In this document: positions 41,187 to 49,779 of the stretch, piece after piece
Position numbering within the stretch: the first letter of the stretch is position 1
Layout of the letters: every line of letters begins with the position of its first letter
Assembly: GCA_036501825.1 (NCBI GenBank)
Contig: DASXZP010000036.1
Coordinates: forward strand, 372,001 to 436,000
Direction of reading: 5' to 3'
Origin: JAFECT01 sp036501825
GTDB lineage: Bacteria > Pseudomonadota > Alphaproteobacteria > Caulobacterales > Caulobacteraceae
DNA length: 64,000 bases
Position numbers and translations under genes: made by a program
The notes under the pieces: model-generated
What the model was told of the DNA's origin: nothing
What the model saw: only the letters and a program-made list of their open reading frames with translations
Databases searched by the model: none

Positions 41187-41743
41187 ACATCGCAGCGCTT
41201 GGCGCGGGCGGCTGTACGCTGGCCGCCGCCGGCATCTGCTTGATCGCCGGGGCGAGCGAACGGGCCGGGCGGCTGTCGGCAGTCGGACTGACGCTGATCG
41301 TCGCGGCCATTCTCATCCCGATGTCTCCGGCCCCGATTGGCGGCCCGGAATTGACCTTTGCCAACGCGATGGTCTGGATCGCTGTCGTCGGCGGTTGTGT
41401 GCGCGTCCTCGGCGTCGGCTGGGGCATTTGGTTGATCGTGCCGGCCGCCGTTCGCTTCGTGCTGTGGCCGCTGTTCCATCGCTTCCTCGGGCTGATTCCG
41501 CTCTGGGCGTGGTTTGTTTTGGTTCCCATCGGCGTGCTGCTGGGGCTCACCGTGCTCGTGCGCGTCGGCCGCGAGATCGGTGGGAGCGTCCTGGGCGACG
41601 ATGCCGCCGCGCGCACCGTGCGGGGATGGTTCGGCGGGATGATCGGATCGTGGGGCAGATCAAAGCCTAAGGCGCTGTCGAAACCTGAATTGCCCCGGCC
41701 TCGCGCATCCCCGCGCCTGCACGACTTTGGTGACGAGCGGTGA
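41180..41743 (+). CDS. Membrane protein of the mobile element
   Basis: 187 residues with four or five hydrophobic helices: IAALGAGGCTLAAAGICLIAGAS, AVGLTLIVAAILIPM, ANAMVWIAVVGGCVRVLG, GIWLIVPAAVRFVLWPLF and LWAWFVLVPIGVLLGLTVLVRVG. Then a basic soluble tail (RGWFGGMIGSWGRSKPKALSK). No family recognised. Heads a run of three co-directional genes ending in the large ATPase at 42163, with overlapping or near-touching junctions, so it may anchor that complex at the inner membrane. Confidence 0.6.
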   Translation: MVNIAALGAGGCTLAAAGICLIAGASERAGRLSAVGLTLIVAAILIPMSPAPIGGPELTFANAMVWIAVVGGCVRVLGVGWGIWLIVPAAVRFVLWPLFHRFLGLIPLWAWFVLVPIGVLLGLTVLVRVGREIGGSVLGDDAAARTVRGWFGGMIGSWGRSKPKALSKPELPRPRASPRLHDFGDER

Positions 41744-41777
41744 ACGCACGCGCCGGTCTTCACGGCGCGCGCGCCCG

Positions 41778-42158
41778 ATGAAGCTCCTGCTCCGCCGCAG
41801 CCATCGTTATGGGCTCGTCGGGTCGAAGCGAATCTACGTGCTCGACGTCCGCGCCCACGTCAACGCCGAAGAGCTCGCGGGGATGACGGCGCATGGGTTG
41901 CTGGATCGCGAACTCTACGGACGCTTGGAGATGGCCGATCGGGGGGCCGGGCTCCTGGGCCTCGCCTACCGGTCGATGTTCGGCATGGCCAACCTGACGA
42001 TCACTGTTCGCGACCTCATCGGCGGCAAGCGCATCGAGTGCGCCGACTTGGTCGAGGTGTTGGCGGTGGAGGATGTCGTCCGCCGCGCGTCCCAGACCAT
42101 CAGCCTGGTGCTGGCCGCCGGCCAGCGCTTCGACGGCGAAGAGGTGGTGAACCTCTAG
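41778..42158 (+). CDS. Hypothetical protein in the translocase operon
   Basis: 126 residues from the ATG at 41778. MKLLLRRSHRYGLVGSKRIYVLDVRAHVNAEELAGM, then a helix and a final beta hairpin (GKRIECADLVEVLAVEDVVRRASQTISLVLAAGQRFDGEEVVNL). Soluble, alpha/beta, no signature known to me. Only 4 bp separate it from the ATPase gene and 34 bp from the membrane-protein gene, so a common function in DNA transfer is likely. Confidence 0.55.
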   Translation: MKLLLRRSHRYGLVGSKRIYVLDVRAHVNAEELAGMTAHGLLDRELYGRLEMADRGAGLLGLAYRSMFGMANLTITVRDLIGGKRIECADLVEVLAVEDVVRRASQTISLVLAAGQRFDGEEVVNL

Positions 42159-42162
42159 CGCC

Positions 42163-44952
42163 ATGCTCAACAACAATCTGGGAAGTTTTTTGCACGGCCC
42201 GACCGGTCGGCGTGAATGCCAGGACCTGAAGGTTCTGGCGCGCCGCGTGGAATCCCAATGGAGCGGCTCGCCACTCGCCCGCATGCCGCTCGAGGAACTG
42301 GCTGCGGAGTTGGTGCGCGAAGTCGCCGGCGGGACGCGCCGGGCAATGTCTCAGACCCTCATCGAGGCGCTGATCGACGCCACCGCGGAACTTCTCGAGT
42401 GGGAAGACGTCGGGCCCTTGGAAATCGATTGGCCCGCCGTTCAGGCCGACGGCCTCGTCGCGCTGCGGGTGCGCCAGATGCTCAATCGTCGGGCGCGATG
42501 GATCGATCAATTCGCCGAGATGCGCGCGGCGATGGTCCGGACGCTGTCGCAGGCCTTCGCGCCGGTCCTGCAAGCCGCAGGCGCAATCCCCGCCAGGACC
42601 GCGGCGCCGGCGGGGGCCGCGCTTGAATTGACGCTGGCGGAACTCTTGGACCAGCCGGCCGTCGCCGTCGAACGGGTCATGCGTACGGCCCAGGACGCCG
42701 CTGAGGACCCGCACGGCCTGATGAGCCGCCTGCACGAGATCCTTGCCCGCAACCTGGCCCGCGCCTCCGGATTGCCCCCGGGGGCCGATCCTTCAACCCT
42801 CAAGAAGGTGCTCCTTCCGAGCCAGCAGAAGGACCTGGCGCCCGTCGAGTTGTCGCGCACGTACTTGGCCGGGACGCCCTTCGTCGCGCTGCTCGCGTTG
42901 CCGGCGCCCTTCGAGGTGCCGGAGGCGGCGCGCTTCGAACATTGCCACGTCATCGGCGGCACCGGGCACGGCAAGACCCAGCTTCTGCAGCGGATGATCT
43001 GGGCCGACCTCGTCCGGGCGCAAAAGGACCGCCGGTCCGTGGTGGTGATCGACAGTCAGGGCGACCTGATCAACAAGCTCGTGCGGCTGCAGATCTTCGA
43101 CCCCGGCCGTCCCGAAGGCCTCGCCGATCGGTTGGTGATCGTCGATCCGTCCGACGTCGAGTATCCGGCGGCGCTCAATCTCTTCGACGCCAAGCTCGAT
43201 CGTTTGAAGCGGTATCGCGCGGCGGACCGGGAGCGGGTGCTCAATGGCGTCGTCGAACTCTACGAGACCTTCTTCGGCGACATGCTGGGCGCCGAGTTGA
43301 CTCAGAAGCAGGGCGTGATTTTCAAATACCTGGCCCACGTCATGCTGGTGATCCCCGACGCCACCATCCACACCCTGATGCGGCTGATGGAGGATGGGCG
43401 GCCGTTCAGGCCGTACATGGCCCAACTCGAGGGCTCCGCGCGTTGGTTCTTCGAGAAGGAATTCTTCGACTCGTCATTCTCCGCGACCAAGAAGCAGATT
43501 TTGAAACGGTTGTGGGGCGTGCTGTCGACGCCGGCCTTCGAGCGCATGTTCGCGCAGCCGACCAACAAGCTCGACATCTTCCAGGCGCTCAACGACGGCA
43601 AGATCATCCTCATCAACACGGCCAAGGACCTGCTTAAGCGCGAGGGCAGCCAACTGTTCGGCCGGTTCTTCATCGGGTTGCTCGCCCAGGCGACGCTCGA
43701 ACGATCGGTCCTGGTGCCCGGGAAACGCAATCCAACCTTCGTCTACGTCGACGAGGCGCAGGAGTACTTCGACGACGCCGTCGAAAGCATCTTGACCCAG
43801 GCGCGCAAGTACCGGGTCGGCCTGACGCTGGCTCACCAAACGCTCGACCAACTGTCGCCCCGGCTGCGCTCTGCGCTGCTCGCCAACTCCACGGTCAAGT
43901 GCGCCGGCGGCGTGTCGTCGAAGGACGCCCGCGCGCTCGCCGACGAGATGCGCACGAGCTCGGATTTCATCGAAAGCATGCGCAGGCAGGGGGACCGGAC
44001 CGAATTTGCGGTTTGGGTCAAGCAGAGCACGCCGCAGGCGATCCGGTTGTCCGTCCCGATCGGCTTTCTCGAGCGGCAGCCTACGCTCACCGAGGAGGCC
44101 TATGACGCTCTGATCGACGCCAACCGGAAGCGCTATTGCGGGACGCTCGACGAGGCCAGGTCGCGGATGGGAGTTCCGGGTTCGTTTGCGTCAGAACCGA
44201 ACCCGCCGGCGATCACTCCCCGAGTGCCGCTGGATGAGCCCACCGCCGAGGCCGCCGTGGCCGGCGCACAGACGCCCGAGCCGGCGACCGTACAGGACAT
44301 GCCGAAGGTTTCCGCTCCGCCCCCGGCCGATGTCCCGATCGAAGCGGATTCCGTAGCCGAAGAGAGTACGCAGACCGAGGAGCCGAGCGCCACACCGTCG
44401 CCGCCGCTTCGGCCTCGACGCCCGGTGGAGGCGCGCGAACTCGGGAAGGGCGGACCGAAGCATCGCTACCTTCAGGCGCTGATCAAGGAGCTGGGGGAGC
44501 AGAACGGGTTTCGGGCGATCATCGAGGCGCCGCTTCCCTATGGCCGCGGGCAGATCGATGTGCTGCTGGAACAAGGAGAGCTGGCGGTGGCGATCGAGGT
44601 GTCGGTGACGACCCCGCCGGACTGGGAGCGTGAGAACCTCCGCAAATGTCTCGACGCCGAATACGCTCACATCGTGCTGGTCCTGGCGAAAACCCGTGGC
44701 CAGGCCCGATACCGGGAAGCCGTGCTGAGTGGATTCTCGCCGGAGGAGCGCAAGCGGATCACCGTTCTGGCGCCAGAAGAGGTGCTGGACCATGTCGCCA
44801 GTCTCGCGCCGCAGCTTAAGCCGGACGAGACGGTCGTGAAGGGCTACAAGGTCCGGGTGACACACGCCGCCATTCCGCCCTCGGAAGCGAAAGCCAGACG
44901 GCAAGCGCTTGCGAAGGTTATCGCGGACTCGCTGCGGCGGCGGGGCGATTAG
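42163..44952 (+). CDS. HerA/VirB4/TraD-like ATPase fused to nuclease-like C-terminal domain
   Basis: 929 residues. Helical N-terminus to ~residue 240; ATPase core with Walker A HVIGGTGHGKTQLLQRMI (about 265), VVVIDSQGDLINKL, and Walker B TFVYVDEAQEYFDDAVE (about 526), then TLAHQTLDQLSPRLRSALLANS. A low-complexity Pro/Glu/Thr linker (~660-760) leads to a final ~160-residue domain: YGRGQIDVLLEQGELAVAIEVSVTT, REN-L-RKCLDAEYAHIVLVLAKT. That last part has the D, E pair of PD-(D/E)xK folds but Ser in place of the Lys. Likely DNA pump of the element, with a DNA-binding tail. Confidence 0.85.
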   Translation: MLNNNLGSFLHGPTGRRECQDLKVLARRVESQWSGSPLARMPLEELAAELVREVAGGTRRAMSQTLIEALIDATAELLEWEDVGPLEIDWPAVQADGLVALRVRQMLNRRARWIDQFAEMRAAMVRTLSQAFAPVLQAAGAIPARTAAPAGAALELTLAELLDQPAVAVERVMRTAQDAAEDPHGLMSRLHEILARNLARASGLPPGADPSTLKKVLLPSQQKDLAPVELSRTYLAGTPFVALLALPAPFEVPEAARFEHCHVIGGTGHGKTQLLQRMIWADLVRAQKDRRSVVVIDSQGDLINKLVRLQIFDPGRPEGLADRLVIVDPSDVEYPAALNLFDAKLDRLKRYRAADRERVLNGVVELYETFFGDMLGAELTQKQGVIFKYLAHVMLVIPDATIHTLMRLMEDGRPFRPYMAQLEGSARWFFEKEFFDSSFSATKKQILKRLWGVLSTPAFERMFAQPTNKLDIFQALNDGKIILINTAKDLLKREGSQLFGRFFIGLLAQATLERSVLVPGKRNPTFVYVDEAQEYFDDAVESILTQARKYRVGLTLAHQTLDQLSPRLRSALLANSTVKCAGGVSSKDARALADEMRTSSDFIESMRRQGDRTEFAVWVKQSTPQAIRLSVPIGFLERQPTLTEEAYDALIDANRKRYCGTLDEARSRMGVPGSFASEPNPPAITPRVPLDEPTAEAAVAGAQTPEPATVQDMPKVSAPPPADVPIEADSVAEESTQTEEPSATPSPPLRPRRPVEARELGKGGPKHRYLQALIKELGEQNGFRAIIEAPLPYGRGQIDVLLEQGELAVAIEVSVTTPPDWERENLRKCLDAEYAHIVLVLAKTRGQARYREAVLSGFSPEERKRITVLAPEEVLDHVASLAPQLKPDETVVKGYKVRVTHAAIPPSEAKARRQALAKVIADSLRRRGD

Positions 44953-45358
44953 GGAGTGTCGCAGAATTTCGGCCTCCGGCGGAGCCGGCCAGCTGTCTCG
45001 GCTCGAAAATTATCGTCGGCGCCGATGAGTTTGGGCGGTCGCGTCGTCCTAGTCTTAGGAGCGGCGTGCACGATCGTCAGGTCGCAGCGATGGAAGCGCC
45101 CGACCCGCCGAAAGAGCGGGCCGGCCTTTGACCGTTTGGGCGGGGGGAGCCCGTGGACGAGGACGATAGGACGTGGGCGATTTGGGCGCGTCGGGATGGC
45201 CCCCGGCTTTTCCGCAAACCGTTGAATCGGTTCAGCGGATTGAAGGCCGTGGCAAGTTGGCCCCGCACGCCGAAATCTGTCCCGGCTCGGAGGTTGCGGG
45301 GTCTTGCCGCCGAGTCTCCGGGGGCGCTTCATGGGCTGCTGTCGCAAGAGGACAGCCG
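44953..45358. other. 406-bp gap before module 3
   Basis: Several overlapping open frames on both strands encode Arg/Pro-rich sequence and I support none. A short palindrome CCTAGTCTTAGG lies at 45048-45059. AAGAGGA near 45346 is the ribosome site of the sigma gene. No convincing promoter was seen. Confidence 0.4.
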
Positions 45359-45931
45359 GTGACCCACGCGAGGTTCGACGAGTTGGAGCGATTGGACCCC
45401 GATCCGACGGCAGACGCCGACGGCGCGCGCAGCGCGCTGGTGGAGGGGGCATACCGCCGGCACTGGGACGAGATCTGCCGCTACGTGCGCCGCGCCTTTG
45501 GCGCCGGGCCGCCAGAGCCCGAGGACGTGGCGCAAGCGACGTTTGCGCGGTTTGCGGCGGTCGATAATCCGTTGGCCATCGACAACCCGCGGGCGTTCCT
45601 GTTCCGCACCGCGCACAATCTGGCGGTAGACGGACGGCGCAAGCGCGGGCGCGGCGAGGCGGTCCTGGCCGATCCCGCCGTCGTTGAAATTGAGGGGTTC
45701 GATTTCTCGCCGGAAGACGTCTTAGTCACGAGAGAAGAGCTTGATCGCTTGAACGCCTCCCTTGCCGACCTGACGCCCAACCAACGGGACGCACTCCTGA
45801 TGCACCGGCTCGACGACCTGTCGTTTGCGGAGATCGGACGCCGCCTCGGCGTGTCGCAGACGACCGCCACCCGCCTGGTGCAGCGCGCATCCTTGCACTG
45901 CCTACGCAAGATGCAGCGGGTGCGGCCATGA
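45359..45931 (+). CDS. ECF sigma factor (FecI-like), module 3
   Basis: 190 residues from a GTG at 45359 (AGAGGA 7 nt upstream). Region 2: YRRHWDEICRYVRRAFGAGPPEPEDVAQATFARFAAV with EDVAQATF as the conserved core; NPRAFLFRTAHNLAVDGRRK. Region 4: LTPNQRDALLMHRLDDLSFAEIGRRLGVSQTTATRLVQRASLHCL. Divergent in sequence from the module 2 factor. ATGA overlap with the FecR gene (45928-45931). Its targets are probably its own downstream genes. Confidence 0.9.
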   Translation: MTHARFDELERLDPDPTADADGARSALVEGAYRRHWDEICRYVRRAFGAGPPEPEDVAQATFARFAAVDNPLAIDNPRAFLFRTAHNLAVDGRRKRGRGEAVLADPAVVEIEGFDFSPEDVLVTREELDRLNASLADLTPNQRDALLMHRLDDLSFAEIGRRLGVSQTTATRLVQRASLHCLRKMQRVRP

Positions 45932-46932
45932 ACATGGAAGACGCCGTCATGGATACGGAGGACGATCGCATCGCCATGGAAGCCTTCGCCTGGACCGGGC
46001 GGCTGGCCGGCGACGTATCCGAGGATACTGCACGGGCCTGTGCCGTGTGGCGTGCGGCCGATCCGCGGCACGAACAGGCGTTCCGCGAGGCCTACCGACT
46101 GGCAATCGCGCTTGGGCGGACCGAGACGGCGTCGGGGACCGCCTGGCGCGCCACGGCGGCGGCGCGGCGGCGGCGCGCGGCTGTGCGCCGGTTCGCGGTC
46201 CCAACGCTTGTCGCGGCGTCGGTGGCGGCCGTGGTTGTGGTCGGGATGGTCGGTCCTTGGGCGAGGCCGTCGCCGGTGACCTATGCGACGCAAGTGGCGA
46301 AGACAGAACGGCTGGACCTTGCCGACGGCAGTCGCGTCTATGTGGGTGCGCATTCGACCGTGAAGGTGAGCGTCGACAAGACGCGCCGGCGGGTGGAGCT
46401 CGCGGACGGCGAGGCCTTCTTCGAGGTGGCCAAGGATCCGGCGCATCCGTTCGTGGTTCAGGCCGGCGATACGACCGTGCGGGTGCTGGGGACCAAGTTC
46501 GACGTGCGCCGGGTCGGGGACGACGTTCGCGTGTCGGTGCTCGAAGGACGGGTGGAGGTGATCCGAAAGCCGAAGGCGCGACCGGCGGCGATCGCGGCGG
46601 TGCTGCATCCGGGCGAGGAGGTTCGTGTGGCGCCGGACGTGGCCACGCCGAAGGTGGTGAGCGTAAGCGACAGCCTGCCGGGGGCGTGGCGACAAGGACG
46701 GCTCTATTACGCCGAGGCGCCGTTGCGGGACGTGGTGGCAGACGCCAATCGCTACCGGGAGCGTCCGATCCGGCTCGCCTCGCCGGACCTGGGCGATCTG
46801 CATGTGACGACGGCGTTCCGAACCGATGGGACGGAGGACTTGGTCCGCATCCTCGAAACGGCGTTGCCCGTTCGCGCCGAATCCCAGTCGGACGGCTCGG
46901 TGCTGCTGGTGCGGGACGGTTCGCGGCGATGA
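45928..46932 (+). CDS. FecR-type anti-sigma / signal relay protein, module 3
   Basis: 334 residues. Cytoplasmic sigma-binding segment (AMEAFAWTGRLAGDVSEDTARACAVWRAADPRHEQAF), membrane span VPTLVAASVAAVVVVGMVGPWA (about 91-112), FecR domain (ERLDLADGSRVYVGAHSTVKVSVDKTRRRVELADGEAFFEVAKDP) and C-terminal receptor-contact domain (YYAEAPLRDVVADANRYRERPIRLASPDLG). Domain order as in module 2 but only moderately similar. The 129 bp to the receptor hold its ribosome site, GGGGGAGA. Confidence 0.9.
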   Translation: MNMEDAVMDTEDDRIAMEAFAWTGRLAGDVSEDTARACAVWRAADPRHEQAFREAYRLAIALGRTETASGTAWRATAAARRRRAAVRRFAVPTLVAASVAAVVVVGMVGPWARPSPVTYATQVAKTERLDLADGSRVYVGAHSTVKVSVDKTRRRVELADGEAFFEVAKDPAHPFVVQAGDTTVRVLGTKFDVRRVGDDVRVSVLEGRVEVIRKPKARPAAIAAVLHPGEEVRVAPDVATPKVVSVSDSLPGAWRQGRLYYAEAPLRDVVADANRYRERPIRLASPDLGDLHVTTAFRTDGTEDLVRILETALPVRAESQSDGSVLLVRDGSRR

Positions 46933-47061
46933 TCCGAGACAGGTCTGCGACGGGCCGATGACGATTTGCCGATGAATTGACGAAACTGCGTCGTCACACC
47001 GAGTGAGGGGTCCGTGTGGGACCGAGCGGCCGAAGGCCGTGATCTCGGGGGAGATGAAACC

Positions 47062-49710
47062 ATGCCCAGCTTTCGCACCACGGCGCGCGCGCGTCTCCTG
47101 AGCTATGCGGCGGCGCCCGCGATGGCGATTGCGTTGTTCGCAACGTCCGCCCACGCCCAGGGCGCGAGCACGGAGTTTGAGATTCCGGCGGAGCCGCTGG
47201 CGCAGGCGCTGCTGCAGTTCTCGAAACAGGCCAACGTCGATGTCGGCGCGGCGGCAGACCTCACGCGCGGCAAGACGAGCCACGCGGTGCACGGGACGAT
47301 GACGCCGCAGGAGGCGCTGAAGCAGCTGCTGGAAGGGACTGGGCTGAGTGTCACGCCCCGGGGAGACGGCGGGCTCGTGGTGGTGCGGGGAGAGACCGGC
47401 CCTTTCGCCCACGGCGCTGAGGCGCCCACGTCGACGGTTTCGGAGGTCGTGGTTACCGGGACGCATATCCGCGGAGCCCCAAGTATCTCGGTGAATAGCG
47501 AAACCATCTCGCGGCAAGAGATAGACGATAGCGGATACTCCACGGTCGAAGCCTTGGTTGCCAGCATTCCGCAAAATTTTTCAGATGTTAGCCCAGAGGG
47601 GATACTTACGACGGGGCAACGTCCCGGCTCGCTCTCAAGCCTCAACTCTGACTACGCTACGGCGATTGATCTGCGCGGTCTTGGCCCCCAATCAACACTG
47701 ACGCTCATAGACGGTCAACGCGTGGCCGGTTCCGACGTAGGTCGCGCCGTCGACGTCTCTAATATCCCGCTCGGAATTGTAGATCACGTGGACATACTGC
47801 TGGATGCAAACTCCACGATCTACGGATCGGACGCCGTGGGCGGCGTCGCGAACTTCGTCTTAAAGCACCAATATGACGGGGTCCAAACCGACGCTTATTA
47901 TGGCGGCAGCGATCATGGCGGCTATCGCGTCGACGCAAATCAAATATTGGGTAAAACCTACGAGCATGGCGGCTTCGTTATCGCCTACGACTACGCCCAT
48001 GAGACTTCATTTGATCAAGTCAAGGCGGGCCTCACCGCACCTTCCGTCTACGACGCCATACCATTGTTTCAGCCGCTTGAGCCTGACACAACGCGCCAGA
48101 CGCTGTACGCAGCCGGTCAGTTCGAACCGACCGACAGTTTGAAGATATATGCCGAGGGATCGTATGCGTGGAAATCTTTGAACGAATTCGTGGTCGATTC
48201 AGCTCCAGCATACGGGTACGATTCCACAACAACTACGGATATAAAAACAAGCATATATAATGCGATTGTTGGCGCCGATTTGGCTTTGCCCGCCTCCTGG
48301 GCGATGAAACTCTCTGGCTCTGTTAGCGGCAATTCGATATTAAACAATGCTGCTGGCGCATATACCGGCTCGTTTATTTACAACTTCCAAATCCGGACTA
48401 AGGAACGCTCCACTCAGGCGTCAGGGGCGGCGAACTTTGACGGACCAGTCCCACTCTTTGGTTTGGCGGGGAAGGCTGCGTTCGGCGGCGAGATCCGAAG
48501 CGAAGCGTTTAACGGAGCCAACTTTACTGCGCTTCCGGGCCTGGGCATCACGAACGCAAATCGGATGGTGGAATCTGTCTACGGGGAATTTTTCCTACCC
48601 CTTTTTCAAGACGCAACCTTTCCAGGCAAACTTGAGCTCTCCATTGGGGGTCGGTTTGATCACTATTCGGATTTTGGCGGCAATTTCAGCGCGCAGGGCG
48701 GCATAAGATGGGAACCCGCAACGGGCTTTGCCATAAGGGCCTCGGCCGGGCAGGCTTTCCGCGCACCTGATTTCCTTGAACTTTATCAACCCGTCGCCGA
48801 GGCGATCATACCGTTTGATATCTGCTCATCCGGCGCATGTCAGACACTGCCGACCTTGGATGTGGCCAATGGGAATCCACACCTAAAACCTGAGACGGCC
48901 GTCACCAAAAGTATCGGGATTGAGATCAATCCGGCGCGGCTAAACTGGCTTAGACTGTCTATGTCGTATTTTGACATCGACTACAAAAATCGGATTGAAA
49001 ATCCGATTCAGGCGAATCCGCCTGACGCTTCAGAATACCCCGACGCTATCTTCCTGAATCCGACCGCCCAGCAGGCACAAGACTATTTGAATTTAATTCA
49101 GCCCGGAGCCTTGGCCAACTATACAGGGACGTCCTTCGATCCCGGCACCCAGAGTTTACTCTCCGTATTTCCGAATTTGGCCATCCTCGACGAGCGATAT
49201 ACCAACGTTGCGCTCGAGCACGTCGATGGGATCGATTTTGCGGCAAAGGCGCGGTTCGTCACGGACCAAGGGACCTATGCATTTGGCTTTAATGGCACCC
49301 TCACTCTGGATCACTGGGCGAAGGACACGCCCGATGTGCCGAAGCTAAGCATAATCGACGAGATCGGCCTTCCTGCAGCATTCCGGTTTCGGGCGAACGC
49401 CGGTTGGAGCAAAGGCCCAATCGATGCGAATGTGTTCGTGAATTACGTCGGTGGCTATACTAACCAATTTACGACGCCAGAATCCCGTATGTCTTCATGG
49501 ACAACGGTAGATCTGACTTTAGCCGTGAATGGCGACAAGGTCCTGTCGGCGCAAGTTCTCAAGGGCTGGCGGGCGGTATTGAGCGTTCAAAACCTATTTG
49601 AAGCTGCACCGCCATACGTCGCTGCGAATCAGGAGGGGATTATCTACGACCCCGCGAATGCAACGGGCTTAGGGCGATATGTATCGCTCAGAGTCTCCAA
49701 GCGATGGTGA
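47062..49710 (+). CDS. TonB-dependent receptor with STN domain, module 3
   Basis: 882 residues from the ATG at 47062 (GGGGGAGA, 7 nt). Signal peptide to about AHAQ; STN domain FEIPAEPLAQALLQFSKQANVDVG; TonB box/plug EVVVTGTHIRGAPS; plug GLGPQSTLTLIDGQRVAG and YGSDAVGGVANFVL; barrel ending YVSLRVSKRW. Base composition changes within the gene: 43/60 G+C in 47101-47160, but 29/60 in 47521-47580 and 28/60 in 48241-48300. The signalling half is native-looking; plug and barrel, with the next gene, look imported. Confidence 0.9.
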   Translation: MPSFRTTARARLLSYAAAPAMAIALFATSAHAQGASTEFEIPAEPLAQALLQFSKQANVDVGAAADLTRGKTSHAVHGTMTPQEALKQLLEGTGLSVTPRGDGGLVVVRGETGPFAHGAEAPTSTVSEVVVTGTHIRGAPSISVNSETISRQEIDDSGYSTVEALVASIPQNFSDVSPEGILTTGQRPGSLSSLNSDYATAIDLRGLGPQSTLTLIDGQRVAGSDVGRAVDVSNIPLGIVDHVDILLDANSTIYGSDAVGGVANFVLKHQYDGVQTDAYYGGSDHGGYRVDANQILGKTYEHGGFVIAYDYAHETSFDQVKAGLTAPSVYDAIPLFQPLEPDTTRQTLYAAGQFEPTDSLKIYAEGSYAWKSLNEFVVDSAPAYGYDSTTTTDIKTSIYNAIVGADLALPASWAMKLSGSVSGNSILNNAAGAYTGSFIYNFQIRTKERSTQASGAANFDGPVPLFGLAGKAAFGGEIRSEAFNGANFTALPGLGITNANRMVESVYGEFFLPLFQDATFPGKLELSIGGRFDHYSDFGGNFSAQGGIRWEPATGFAIRASAGQAFRAPDFLELYQPVAEAIIPFDICSSGACQTLPTLDVANGNPHLKPETAVTKSIGIEINPARLNWLRLSMSYFDIDYKNRIENPIQANPPDASEYPDAIFLNPTAQQAQDYLNLIQPGALANYTGTSFDPGTQSLLSVFPNLAILDERYTNVALEHVDGIDFAAKARFVTDQGTYAFGFNGTLTLDHWAKDTPDVPKLSIIDEIGLPAAFRFRANAGWSKGPIDANVFVNYVGGYTNQFTTPESRMSSWTTVDLTLAVNGDKVLSAQVLKGWRAVLSVQNLFEAAPPYVAANQEGIIYDPANATGLGRYVSLRVSKRW

Positions 49711-49779
49711 TCGTGACTCTGAAAATCAGAAGAGTCCTAGGGCCCGTTACCAGCGATTGAGATTCAGGACGTCGAAGCC

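Noticed and set aside
44949..45452. 167-codon minus-strand open frame between the translocase and module 3
   Set aside because: Proline/arginine-rich, overlaps the sigma gene's start; no family features.
45481..47574. 697-codon minus-strand open frame opposite the sigma/FecR/receptor start
   Set aside because: Spans three real plus-strand genes, and shows no motif; shadow.
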